The notes below the pieces were generated by a model. It had not been told where the DNA came from. It did not search any database and saw nothing but the letters and a program-made list of their open reading frames with translations. This document shows, piece after piece, positions 6,910-15,024 of a stretch of 18,406 bases of DNA. The stretch lies in NCBI GenBank assembly GCA_002335845.1, contig DDCV01000090.1, positions 1 through 18,406 of the forward strand, in the 5' to 3' direction. The first letter of the stretch is position 1, and every line of letters begins with the position of its first letter. This DNA comes from Rickettsiales bacterium UBA1997 (GTDB lineage: Bacteria > Pseudomonadota > Alphaproteobacteria > Rickettsiales > UBA1997). The position numbers and the translations under genes were made by a program.

Positions 6910-8880
6910 ATGCTAATCAAACTAACTGTTTTTTTGCCGCTTCTTGCCTTTCTTGCATCTTCTCTTTTAGGCAGATTCGCAGTCGGTAAAAATAAGATTT
7001 TTGCCGATAAATTTGCGCAATTCTTCACCTCCTCTCTTTTGGTCATCTCGGCAATATGTGCTATAATTATTTTTGCACAATATTATCAATCTCCCGAAGT
7101 AGTAAACATAACTTTATTTAACTGGATATCCTCAGGAACTTTGGTAGTCAATTGGTCGCTATATTTAGATTCGCTTACTGCAACTATGTTAGTTGTTGTA
7201 ACTGTTGTTTCAGCTTTGGTTCATATTTATTCAATAGGTTATATGGCAAAAGATATGTCGATTAATCGTTTCATGTCTTACTTGTCGCTATTCACCTTTT
7301 TCATGCTAATTTTAGTAACCGCAGATAATTTTTTACAACTTTTTGTGGGCTGGGAAGGTGTCGGTGTGGCTTCTTATTTACTAATTGGATTTTGGTTTAA
7401 AAAGCAATCAGCCAATGCTGCAGCTATGAAGGCTTTTATTGTTAATAGAGTGGGAGATTTTGGTTTAATTCTGGCTTTAGCTTTAATTTATCTAACATTC
7501 GGCAGTCTTGAATATTCAGTTGTATTTTCTCAAGCACAAAATTACCTATCAAACGAAACCAGTTTATTTTTTGGTAATTACCTAACGATCGATGTGATTT
7601 GCATCCTGCTCTTTATTGGGGCAATGGGCAAGTCAGCGCAAATTGGATTGCATGTTTGGTTGGCAGATGCTATGGAAGGTCCCACTCCGGTTTCTGCTTT
7701 AATTCATGCTGCAACTATGGTTACCGCGGGAGTATTTTTAGTAGTGCGCTGTTCACCGCTTTTTGAATATTCTGAAATTGCCTTAAATATGATAACTTTA
7801 GTTGGCGCATTTACCGCAATATTTGCCGCAACTATCGCTATCACTCAAAACGACATTAAAAAAGTTATTGCCTATTCAACTTGTTCACAGCTTGGATATA
7901 TGTTTTTTGCCTGCGGCGTTTCCGCCTATAGTGCAGCCATCTTTCACCTAGCAACACACGCTTTTTTTAAGGCTCTGCTATTTTTGGGGGCAGGTAGCGT
8001 AATTTACGCCATGCACCATGAACAGGATATGAGGAAAATGGGCGGTATTTGGAAAAAAATTCCTATCACTTATGCCATGATGTGGATCGGATCACTGGCT
8101 CTGGCTGGATTTCCACCATTTTCTGGATTCTTCTCTAAGGATGTCATCTTAGAAGCGGCCTATATGTCAAGTGGCAAATATTCTAACCTTGCTTTTATAT
8201 TAGGTATTATCGCAGCTTTTTTAACAGCATTTTATTCTTGGCGCCTAATATTCTTAGTTTTTCATGGTGAAAGCAAGGCCGATAAGCAAACCCTGGATCA
8301 TGCTCATGAATCACCTTTATCAATGCAAATTCCGCTATATATTTTAGCCATTGGCTCAGTTTTCGCAGGCTATATTGGCATGAATCAACTTTCTTTCATA
8401 TCTTCTGACGCTAGTTTTTTTGCGGAATCTATATTTGTATCTCCTGCTAAGTCGGGATTGTTAGAAGAGATTCATCACACTCCTATTCTTATAAAATATT
8501 TACCTCTTATAATTGGAGTTATTGCAATCCTATTAGCATATATAATTTACATCAAAAAACAAGGTTTGGCAGCAAAGATTGCTCAGAAGTTAAATATATT
8601 TTATAAAATATCGCTTAATAAGTGGTATTTTGATGAGATATATCAATTGTTATTGGTTAATCCAGTAAAGAGTATCGGCAGCTTTCTGTGGAAAGTAATT
8701 GATATTAAGATGGTTGATGCAGTACCTAATGGATTGGCATCCATTAGCAGGATTTTATCACAAAAAATTTCAAAGCTAGAAACCGGTTATATTTATAACT
8801 ACTCATTATGGATGATTTTGGGATTGGTATTCACCTTGCTCTTTATCGTTGTTTCAATAAAAGATTTTGCAATTTTTTAG
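6910..8880 (+). CDS. nuoL: NADH-quinone oxidoreductase subunit L
   Basis: A 656-residue polytopic membrane protein, full length for NuoL, one of the antiporter-like proton-pumping subunits in the membrane arm of respiratory complex I. It is hydrophobic almost throughout. Key ionisable residues are present: Glu149 in GWEGVGVASY, Lys241 in GAMGKSAQIGLHVWLADAME, His266 in SALIHAATMVTAG, Lys354 in THAFFKALLF, and Lys410-Asp411 in FPPFSGFFSKD. The C-terminal part includes the segment corresponding to the long lateral helix (about 510-600) and a final membrane helix. The neighbours are unusual: upstream are the lipoproteins (176 nt gap) and downstream, 8 nt away, is the flavin-reductase-like gene. 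The nuoK and nuoM genes commonly next to it are not in the window. A weak possible promoter (TTGATA 6867, TATAAA 6888, 15 nt spacer) precedes it. Confidence 0.96.
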   Translation: MLIKLTVFLPLLAFLASSLLGRFAVGKNKIFADKFAQFFTSSLLVISAICAIIIFAQYYQSPEVVNITLFNWISSGTLVVNWSLYLDSLTATMLVVVTVVSALVHIYSIGYMAKDMSINRFMSYLSLFTFFMLILVTADNFLQLFVGWEGVGVASYLLIGFWFKKQSANAAAMKAFIVNRVGDFGLILALALIYLTFGSLEYSVVFSQAQNYLSNETSLFFGNYLTIDVICILLFIGAMGKSAQIGLHVWLADAMEGPTPVSALIHAATMVTAGVFLVVRCSPLFEYSEIALNMITLVGAFTAIFAATIAITQNDIKKVIAYSTCSQLGYMFFACGVSAYSAAIFHLATHAFFKALLFLGAGSVIYAMHHEQDMRKMGGIWKKIPITYAMMWIGSLALAGFPPFSGFFSKDVILEAAYMSSGKYSNLAFILGIIAAFLTAFYSWRLIFLVFHGESKADKQTLDHAHESPLSMQIPLYILAIGSVFAGYIGMNQLSFISSDASFFAESIFVSPAKSGLLEEIHHTPILIKYLPLIIGVIAILLAYIIYIKKQGLAAKIAQKLNIFYKISLNKWYFDEIYQLLLVNPVKSIGSFLWKVIDIKMVDAVPNGLASISRILSQKISKLETGYIYNYSLWMILGLVFTLLFIVVSIKDFAIF

Positions 8881-8888
8881 GCTTTTTA

Positions 8889-9581
8889 ATGAACAAAAAG
8901 GAGTTAAGGGATTGTTTTGGTCATTTTGCCACTGGTGTAGTAATCGCTAGTGCTAAGAAAAAAAACTTCTTAACCGAAACATTTTTCTCAGAAAGGATTT
9001 TTGGCAAAAAAGATGATTTTATCAAAAGATTTAATGATTTTTGGCTTTCTTTTGGTCAGAAAAATAGTCAAAAAAACTATCTTGGCTACAATATTAACAA
9101 AAAGATACAATCAGAAATTGGTCAAATAAAATTTGAAGGTAGTTTTTTACAAAGAAAACTCAAAAAAATATTTTCAGATGAGTTTTTTGGTATGACTATA
9201 AATTCATTCTCCTCAGTATCACTTGATCCTCCGTTAATACAATTTGCTATTGATAATAAATCATCAAATCTCAATTTATTTAGAAAAAATCGTTATTTTT
9301 CTTTAAATATTCTTAGTTTAGATCAGAAAAATCTTTCTAATGCTTTTGCTACGCCCAAAAATGCTACAAAATGGCAGGTAGAACCTTTCTTTTTTGGTAA
9401 ATATGGCAATCCAATTTTTAAAAATTCATTATCTTTTATCGAGTGCAAAAATCACAAAGTTATTAAGGTCGGTGATCATCATATAGTGATCGGTGAAGTT
9501 GTAGATTTTGGCAATATTTGCAATAAGGAGCCGCTAATTTACTACAGAGGCAGTTATGGCAATTTATCACAGGATTTATAA
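8889..9581 (+). CDS. Flavin reductase-like (FMN-binding split barrel) protein with a large insertion
   Basis: A 230-residue protein. The start (MNKKELRDCFGHFATGVVIA) and residues 100-225 (GMTINSFSSVSLDPPLIQFA, LSFIECKNHKVIKVGDHHIV, GEVVDF, LIYYRGSYGNL) are characteristic of the flavin reductase-like domain, which binds FMN or FAD and reduces it with NAD(P)H, or uses it in oxidation. In typical members ATGVV and GMTVNSF are about 10-15 residues apart. Here about 70 residues (roughly 25-96), rich in Phe, Lys and Asp, lie between them. An earlier in-frame ATG at 8808 would overlap nuoL by 73 nt and add residues unlike the family, so ATG 8889 is preferred; it is 8 nt after the nuoL stop. The partner enzyme, if any, is unknown. 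Confidence 0.82.
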   Translation: MNKKELRDCFGHFATGVVIASAKKKNFLTETFFSERIFGKKDDFIKRFNDFWLSFGQKNSQKNYLGYNINKKIQSEIGQIKFEGSFLQRKLKKIFSDEFFGMTINSFSSVSLDPPLIQFAIDNKSSNLNLFRKNRYFSLNILSLDQKNLSNAFATPKNATKWQVEPFFFGKYGNPIFKNSLSFIECKNHKVIKVGDHHIVIGEVVDFGNICNKEPLIYYRGSYGNLSQDL

Positions 9582-10191
9582 ATATTTTACATGGTTACGA
9601 TTCCGCGCCTTCATTATCATATCTCTTTGCCTACTTACGCTTAGCTCATGTGTCACAAAATCTCTCTGGGATCAGTCATATAACGAAACTTTTCGTCAAT
9701 TCGTGATTAGTGAAGACGGTAGAATGACTGTCTTTTTAGGTAGTAAATATCATTATATTTTTTCCGATAATACGGGTATTTTACAAAACCTTCTTAATTG
9801 GCCTAGTCGCCGCAATATATTCATTAACAGCGAGGAAAGCCGCTTAGATCTAGGTTTGGACAATATAATCATTGCCGAGATTACAGTCGAAAGCTATTTC
9901 AGTCGCATGCCACCAGAAGATTATGAGTTTTTAAGAGCTTTGGGATTTAGAGCTGAAAATAAATCATCGCCACTAAAAGTGACTCTTAAAATGAGGGGAA
10001 AAAGATACCTACCAAGAACTGATCTAGGTTATAATTTATCGCAATTAGAAAGATCCTACATGTTGCCAATTCATTATAAAACAGGATCTTTGGCTAATCT
10101 TGGCAAGATAGCGATTACACCAATTACAATTGCCGCAGATTCACTTCTTATAGCCGGCACTATTTTATTAGCACCATTTCGAGGCCAGTAA
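9556..10191 (+). CDS. Predicted lipoprotein of unknown function
   Basis: A 211-residue protein with a basic start, a hydrophobic segment (about 18-30) and a lipobox LSSC giving lipidated Cys32. The start overlaps the end of the flavin-reductase gene by 26 nt. An AGAGG ribosome-binding-like stretch lies just upstream of ATG 9556, and no later start would keep the signal peptide, so the overlap is probably real. The mature part has no recognised domain. The C-terminal ~30 residues (KIAITPITIAADSLLIAGTI and LLAPF) are hydrophobic, like the TP-x-T-x-A-x-D tail of some small outer-membrane-type lipoproteins. It is probably co-transcribed with nuoL and the flavin reductase. Function unknown. Confidence 0.72.
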   Translation: MAIYHRIYKYFTWLRFRAFIIISLCLLTLSSCVTKSLWDQSYNETFRQFVISEDGRMTVFLGSKYHYIFSDNTGILQNLLNWPSRRNIFINSEESRLDLGLDNIIIAEITVESYFSRMPPEDYEFLRALGFRAENKSSPLKVTLKMRGKRYLPRTDLGYNLSQLERSYMLPIHYKTGSLANLGKIAITPITIAADSLLIAGTILLAPFRGQ

Positions 10192-10225
10192 TATTACGTC
10201 AATTATCAAGATTTGTACAAGATTT

Positions 10226-10244
10226 AAATTATGTTATATAATTT
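10226..10244. terminator. AT-only hairpin between convergent genes
   Basis: AAATTAT and ATAATTT form a 7-bp stem around a 5-nt loop, overlapping the last codons of the minus-strand metallopeptidase gene and lying 35 nt after the plus-strand lipoprotein stop. Its position between convergent genes suits a bidirectional terminator, but the stem has no G-C pairs, so this is tentative. Confidence 0.25.
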
Positions 10245-10807
10245 GGGTAATAATTTTTTAATTCCTTATCAAGCGCGTTAGATCCGCAAACTACACCTTC
10301 TAACGCAAGCCAAAATCTTTGGCCATGATTTTTGTGATTAATGTGAGTTAATTCGTGCAAAATTACATAATCTATTAATTCTTGCCTTAGTTTAATTAGC
10401 TTAATATTTAAGCTAATATTATTTTTACTTGAGCAGCTGCCCCACAATGTTTTTTGATTTCTTACTGAAATTTTGCCAATATTACTAAAGCCATATTTTT
10501 TTGCTAAAAACTTACATCTATCAATCAATATGATGGAATATTTGTCCGCCTGATCTCGATCAAAAGGGGTTGGCAAATTATTATGTTGGGATAATTTTTT
10601 ATTTTTATTAGCAATCTTTAATAAAACTTTCTCAATCCAATTGAGTTTTGAAAAAAGAAATTTTTCAGCTAATTTATAACTTTGATATTTAGGAATAATT
10701 AGCGAGATTTGACCATTTCTGCCAATTGAAATTCTCGTCCTCTTGGCCTTATCGCTTTTTTTAGCAATAATGTTATAATTTTTATCTTTTATTAAGATTT
10801 CTTTCAT
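10229..10807 (-). CDS. YgjP-like zinc metallopeptidase (DUF45/M48-type)
   Basis: A 192-residue protein of the YgjP/DUF45 metal-dependent hydrolase family. It carries the zinc motif HELTH (151-155), a third histidine ligand in NHGQRFW (His161) and the family hallmark [19 protein letters not shown] (116-134). The N-terminal half (about 20-60) has the basic strand-rich start typical of the family. There is no signal peptide, so it is presumably cytosolic. The family is annotated as peptidase or putative nucleotide hydrolase, but its physiological substrate is not established. The gene lies 33 nt downstream of gltA on the same strand and is likely expressed with it. Confidence 0.88.
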   Translation of the reverse strand: MKEILIKDKNYNIIAKKSDKAKRTRISIGRNGQISLIIPKYQSYKLAEKFLFSKLNWIEKVLLKIANKNKKLSQHNNLPTPFDRDQADKYSIILIDRCKFLAKKYGFSNIGKISVRNQKTLWGSCSSKNNISLNIKLIKLRQELIDYVILHELTHINHKNHGQRFWLALEGVVCGSNALDKELKNYYPNYIT

Positions 10808-10840
10808 AACAAATAATTGCTAGAAATTGATAAATTTTAT

Positions 10841-12133
10841 CTAGCGCTTATTTATATCGACATAGCCTCTTTCGACATAGCCTTTGTAAAGTTGTCTTGG
10901 GCGACCAATCTTAAACTTGGGATCCTCGATCATTTCTTTCCATTGGCAAATCCATCCGGCAGATCTAGCAATAGCAAATATAACTGTAAAAAGATTTGAT
11001 GGAATATTTAGGGCTTTATAAATAATACCAGAGTAAAAATCGACATTAGGGAATAATTTACGCTCAACGAAATAATCATCATTAAGAGCAATTTTTTCGA
11101 GTTCTTGAGCGATATCAAGCAATGGATCCTTTATACCAAGCTCTTGCAATACTTCGTGACAAGCTTCTTTTAAAACAGCCGCTCTTGGATCATAATTTTT
11201 GTAAACTCTGTGACCAAAGCCCATCAATCTAAATGAATCATTTTTATCTTTGGCACGCTTGATGAATTCAGGAATTCGATCTTTGCTACCGATTTCTTGC
11301 AACATCTCAATCACCTCTTCGTTAGCGCCACCATGAGCTGGCCCCCAAAGTGAAGAAATGCCAGCGCCGATGCAGGCAAATGGATTGGCCCCAGAAGAGC
11401 CAGCTAGTCTAACAGTTGAAGTAGAGGCATTTTGCTCGTGATCAGCATGTAAAATAAAAATCATCTCCATAGCTTTGGCAATTATGGGACTAACTTTGTA
11501 TTTTTGCACAGGCGTAGCAAAAAGCATATGTAGGAAATTTTCAGCAAAACCAAGATCCGATCTTGGATAAACTATAGGTTCGCCAATTGAATATTTATAA
11601 GCCATGGCAGCTAAGGTAGGCATTTTGGCAATTATTTCATAAACAACTTCAAGGCGACCTTCTTCTGTATTGATATCAATATTTTCATGATAAAAAGCTG
11701 ATAGAGAGGCTACTGCTCCCACCATAATAGCCATTGGATGCGCTCTGCGCGGAAAGCCGCGATATAAAATGCTAAGCTGTTCATGAACTAGCATATTATC
11801 TTTTATATTTTTATCAAAATCTTGAAATTGTTTTTTATTTGGTAGCTCATTATTTAAAAGTAGGTAAGATACTTCAAGGTAGCTACTTTTTTGTGCCAAC
11901 TCTTCAATTGAATAGCCACCATGACGCAAAATTCCTTTCTCACCATCAATAAAAGTGATTCTTGACTCGCAAGAAGCGGTAGCTAAATAACCAGGATCAT
12001 AAGTAAACATGCCACTTTCTTTGTAAAGAGAGGTGATATCTATAACGCTTTGACCAATAGTTGCTTCATAAACTGGCATATTTATCTCTTTGCCGTTAGG
12101 TAACTTAAGTGTTGCAATATTTGACTTTGTCAT
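10841..12133 (-). CDS. gltA: Citrate synthase
   Basis: A 430-residue citrate synthase of the Gram-negative type, which condenses acetyl-CoA with oxaloacetate to start the TCA cycle. The catalytic residues are visible: His267 in [12 protein letters not shown], His308 in [14 protein letters not shown] and Asp365 in [10 protein letters not shown]. The motif [20 protein letters not shown] (229-248) is typical of rickettsial and proteobacterial GltA. The length is normal. The ATG start is 73 nt from the divergent mnmA start, so any promoter must lie in that short gap with the palindrome at 12155-12168. It is followed by the YgjP-like gene. Rickettsial gltA is a standard typing gene, so this CDS is useful for placing the organism. 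Confidence 0.97.
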   Translation of the reverse strand: MTKSNIATLKLPNGKEINMPVYEATIGQSVIDITSLYKESGMFTYDPGYLATASCESRITFIDGEKGILRHGGYSIEELAQKSSYLEVSYLLLNNELPNKKQFQDFDKNIKDNMLVHEQLSILYRGFPRRAHPMAIMVGAVASLSAFYHENIDINTEEGRLEVVYEIIAKMPTLAAMAYKYSIGEPIVYPRSDLGFAENFLHMLFATPVQKYKVSPIIAKAMEMIFILHADHEQNASTSTVRLAGSSGANPFACIGAGISSLWGPAHGGANEEVIEMLQEIGSKDRIPEFIKRAKDKNDSFRLMGFGHRVYKNYDPRAAVLKEACHEVLQELGIKDPLLDIAQELEKIALNDDYFVERKLFPNVDFYSGIIYKALNIPSNLFTVIFAIARSAGWICQWKEMIEDPKFKIGRPRQLYKGYVERGYVDINKR

Positions 12134-12154
12134 GTCTTTAATGTTAATTTTAGT

Positions 12155-12168
12155 TTGCCAATTGGCAA
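12155..12168. promoter_or_regulatory. Perfect 14-bp palindrome in the gltA-mnmA divergent gap
   Basis: TTGCCAATTGGCAA equals its own reverse complement and sits near the middle of the 73-nt gap between divergent genes. Each half is TTGCCA, the same -35 hexamer seen at 5498. It may be two overlapping divergent -35 boxes or an operator for a dimeric regulator. On the gltA side a TAACAT lies 16 nt away, but it is very close to the start codon. No good -10 is seen on the mnmA side. Confidence 0.4.
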
Positions 12169-12206
12169 TTTTTAAAGGATTGTTGGGCTGTATTAGTTAT
12201 AAATAA

Positions 12207-13364
12207 ATGGCTAGAAATCAAAATAAAAGATCTAATTATAAAAATTTTATGAATTCTTTGGGTTTTAACAAGAAAGAGTCAGATACCAGAGTTGTAGTTG
12301 CTATGTCTGGTGGTGTTGATTCCTCGGTTGTTGCTTGTCAGCTTAAGGAGCAAGGTTACGATGTAATTGGCATAACCTTGCAGCTTTATGATGTTGGTGA
12401 AGCATTAAAGAAGAAAAATGCCTGCTGCGCTGGCGTTGATATTTATGATGCTAAAAAAGTAGCGGCTAAATTTGATTTTCCGCATTATGTTTTAAATTAC
12501 CAAGATGGCTTCAAGGAGTCGGTAATAGATGATTTTGCTGATAGCTATTTGCAGGGTGAAACGCCAATTCCTTGCGTAAAATGCAATCAATCTGTAAAAT
12601 TTCGTGATTTATTGCAGGTGGCTAAAGATTTAGATGCCGATTGCATGGCAACCGGTCATTATATCCAGCGTAAAATAGGCAAAGATAATATGGTCGAACT
12701 TCATAAGGCAATTGATCCCGCTAAAGATCAGAGTTATTTTTTATTTGCTACTACTTACGAGCAATTAGAATTTTTGCGATTTCCTTTAGGTGGCAATGAT
12801 AAAGAATTTACTCGACAAGAAGCACAAAGATTTGGCCTTGAAATTGCCAATAAGCCAGATTCACAAGATATTTGCTTTGTGCCTAATGGCGATTATGCGC
12901 AGGTAATTCGCAAATATCGTCCCACTGCTTTTAAAAAAGGTAATTTCTTGCATATAAAAACCCATGAAAAATTAGGGGAGCATGATGGCATTATCAATTT
13001 TACACTAGGACAAAGAAAGGGCCTTGGCATCTCATATGCCACGCCGCTTTATGTAATAAAAATAGATCCCAAGGAAAATATAGTTTATGTTGGTGAAGAA
13101 GAGTATTTGCAAAATCAACAATTTAAAATTCGTGATATAAATTGGTTAGCGCTAGATATTGATAAAGGCGTGAAAATAAAGTCTCAAGTAAAGCTGCGCT
13201 CAACTCAACAAGAGCAAAGCGCCTTAATCGAAATACAAAAAGATAATTCGGCACTTATTACCATGAAATCAATGACACGAGCTGTCACGCCGGGCCAAGC
13301 TTGTGTTATTTATCAAGATAGCAGAGTTTTGGGAGGAGGCTGGATAACTAGGGATATTTTGTAA
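12207..13364 (+). CDS. mnmA: tRNA-specific 2-thiouridylase MnmA
   Basis: A 385-residue enzyme that thiolates U34 at position 2 in tRNAs for Lys, Glu and Gln, using ATP and persulfide sulfur. The PP-loop SGGVDSS (34-40) activates the uridine. The two catalytic cysteines are in PCVKCN (Cys123) and DSQDICFVP (Cys223). ATGHY (148-152) and KDQSYFL (173-179) are further signatures. The C-terminal beta-barrel ends with the typical AVTPGQACVIY and LGGGWI segments. The ATG at 12207 leaves a lysine/asparagine-rich 14-residue extension. A second ATG at 12249 (MNSLGF...) gives an N-terminus closer to family length and could be the true start. It is transcribed divergently from gltA. Confidence 0.95.
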   Translation: MARNQNKRSNYKNFMNSLGFNKKESDTRVVVAMSGGVDSSVVACQLKEQGYDVIGITLQLYDVGEALKKKNACCAGVDIYDAKKVAAKFDFPHYVLNYQDGFKESVIDDFADSYLQGETPIPCVKCNQSVKFRDLLQVAKDLDADCMATGHYIQRKIGKDNMVELHKAIDPAKDQSYFLFATTYEQLEFLRFPLGGNDKEFTRQEAQRFGLEIANKPDSQDICFVPNGDYAQVIRKYRPTAFKKGNFLHIKTHEKLGEHDGIINFTLGQRKGLGISYATPLYVIKIDPKENIVYVGEEEYLQNQQFKIRDINWLALDIDKGVKIKSQVKLRSTQQEQSALIEIQKDNSALITMKSMTRAVTPGQACVIYQDSRVLGGGWITRDIL

Positions 13365-13376
13365 TATTAATTTCGG

Positions 13377-13408
13377 CCTTTACACAATGCTTTAATATTG
13401 AGTTAAGG
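13377..13408 (+). terminator. Possible terminator after mnmA
   Basis: CCTTTACACAAT and ATTGAGTTAAGG form an interrupted stem (CCTT/AAGG, AC/GT, CAAT/ATTG, with T-T and A-A mismatches) around an 8-nt loop, followed at once by ATTTTGTTATT. It starts 12 nt after the mnmA stop. The mismatches make it weak. Confidence 0.3.
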
Positions 13409-13411
13409 ATT

Positions 13412-13440
13412 TTGTTATTGACTTTATGGCGGCTTATACA
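13412..13440 (+). promoter_or_regulatory. Predicted promoter of lpdA
   Basis: TTGTTA (13412-13417) and TATACA (13435-13440) are separated by exactly 17 nt and lie 41 nt before the lpdA ATG. Both boxes are one or two bases from consensus. An alternative -35, TTGACT at 13418, has no well-spaced -10. Confidence 0.4.
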
Positions 13441-13481
13441 TTTTATTTATCTAACATTTATCAAATTAATTAATAAAAAAA

Positions 13482-14897
13482 ATGTCTCAAAACTCAGCGA
13501 CTCAAAATTTTGATTTAGTAATTATTGGCGGTGGTCCAGGTGGTTATGTTGCGGCAATTCGTGCAGCGCAATTAGGAATGAAAGTTGCTTGTGTTGAAAA
13601 GAGAAAAGTTTTGGGCGGAACTTGCCTGAATGTAGGCTGCATACCTTCAAAAGCGATGTTAGAAATATCGCATAAATTTCATGATGCCAAGGACAATTTT
13701 GATAAATTAGGAATTGAAATATCAAAGCCAAAAATAGATGTTAAGAAGCTAGTGCAAAATAAAGATGATATAGTTTCTGGCCTTACCCAAGGAATTTCTG
13801 GCTTATTTAAAAAAAACAAAGTTACGCAGATTGAGGGCCATGGTAAGTTTCTTGATAAAAACACAATCGAGGTAATTAATGGAAAAAATAAAGAAAAAAT
13901 AACTGCTAAAAATTTTATTATAGCCACTGGTTCAGAAGTTACAAAATTACCCAATGTTGAGATCGATGAAAAAATAATCATTTCTTCAACCGGTGCTTTG
14001 GATTTAACAAAGGTGCCAAAAAAAATGATTATCATTGGTGCCGGCGTTATTGGTTTGGAGCTTGGATCAGTATGGAGTAGATTTGGTGCTGAAGTAGAGG
14101 TTGTCGAATATCTTGATAAAATTACACCAACTATGGATAATGAAGTTTCGCGTAATTTTCAAAAAATTCTTGAAAAACAAGGCTTTAAATTTCGTTTATC
14201 AACTAAAGTTACTTCAGTTAAAAAATCAAAAGATGGAGCCGAGGTTGAGATAGAGCCAGCTAATGGTGGCGACACAGAAAAGTTAGCGGCGGATATTGTT
14301 TTGGTGGCTATTGGACGCAAGCCAAATACTGAAAATTTAGGTTTAGAAAATGCTGGCGTGAAAGTTAATGAAAGGGGCTTTATTGAAAATAATCATCTAA
14401 AAACTAGTGTTGATAATATTTATGTTGTTGGCGATGTGACCACTGGCCCAATGTTGGCGCATAAGGCCGAAGATGAAGGGGTGGCTGTTGCTGAAATTAT
14501 AGCTGGCCAAGCTGGCCATGTTAATTATGATGTCATTCCTAATGTCATCTATACTTATCCAGAGGTAGCTTCAGTTGGAAAAACTGAAGAAGAGCTTAAA
14601 AAAGAAGGTGTTGCTTATAAAGCAGGTAAATTCTCAATGATGGCCAATTCAAGAGCGCGTGCAACTTTTGATGATCAGGGTTTTGTGAAGGTCATATCTG
14701 ACGCAAAAACTGATCGTATTTTGGGGGTTCATATAATTGCTCGAGAAGCTGGCAATACAATTCACGAAGCGGTGGTAACTATGGAATTTGGCGGTAGCGC
14801 TGAAGATATTGCTCGAACTTGCCATGCCCATCCAACCTACAATGAGGCTGTAAAAGAAGCAGCAATGGCTGTCGATAAAAGACAGATCCATAGCTAA
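13482..14897 (+). CDS. lpdA: Dihydrolipoyl dehydrogenase
   Basis: A 471-residue FAD-dependent disulfide oxidoreductase, the E3 component that reoxidises dihydrolipoamide in the pyruvate and 2-oxoglutarate dehydrogenase complexes and produces NADH. The FAD-binding GGGPGGY is at 16-22. The redox disulfide is Cys48-Cys53 in GGTCLNVGCIPSK, the NAD-binding GAGVIG is at 186-191, and the second FAD segment is VYVVGDV. The C-terminal dimerisation domain supplies His450 and Glu455 in HAHPTYNEAV. All features of an active enzyme are present. No E1 or E2 gene is adjacent, so the copy is separate from any complex operon. It has its own likely promoter. Confidence 0.96.
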   Translation: MSQNSATQNFDLVIIGGGPGGYVAAIRAAQLGMKVACVEKRKVLGGTCLNVGCIPSKAMLEISHKFHDAKDNFDKLGIEISKPKIDVKKLVQNKDDIVSGLTQGISGLFKKNKVTQIEGHGKFLDKNTIEVINGKNKEKITAKNFIIATGSEVTKLPNVEIDEKIIISSTGALDLTKVPKKMIIIGAGVIGLELGSVWSRFGAEVEVVEYLDKITPTMDNEVSRNFQKILEKQGFKFRLSTKVTSVKKSKDGAEVEIEPANGGDTEKLAADIVLVAIGRKPNTENLGLENAGVKVNERGFIENNHLKTSVDNIYVVGDVTTGPMLAHKAEDEGVAVAEIIAGQAGHVNYDVIPNVIYTYPEVASVGKTEEELKKEGVAYKAGKFSMMANSRARATFDDQGFVKVISDAKTDRILGVHIIAREAGNTIHEAVVTMEFGGSAEDIARTCHAHPTYNEAVKEAAMAVDKRQIHS

Positions 14898-14958
14898 ATT
14901 TTTTATAGAAACTAGGATTCAGGTTTACTTGCTAAGCAATGCCCAGTATAAGGCTATG

Positions 14959-14975
14959 CCAATAATTACTATTGG
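14959..14975 (+). terminator. Hairpin downstream of lpdA
   Basis: CCAATA and TATTGG form a perfect 6-bp stem around ATTAC, 61 nt after the lpdA stop, followed by TTAATAAC rather than a clear T-run. It may be a weak terminator in the 127-nt gap before ilvD. The rest of the gap shows nothing recognised. Confidence 0.25.
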
Positions 14976-15024
14976 TTAATAACAACCTTAGAAAATTAAT
15001 AATTTATTGTTTTTTATCGATTAA

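Noticed and set aside
8808..8888. Earlier start for the flavin-reductase-like gene
   Set aside because: It would overlap nuoL by 73 nt and add residues unlike the family; ATG 8889 begins exactly at the conserved N-terminus.
13679..14035. 118-codon minus-strand open frame opposite lpdA
   Set aside because: It is the complement of a well-supported enzyme gene, has no recognisable domain, and is explained by the codon use of lpdA.
14929..14939. TTGCTAAGCAA odd palindrome after lpdA
   Set aside because: The single-base centre cannot form a hairpin loop, and there is no second copy suggesting an operator.
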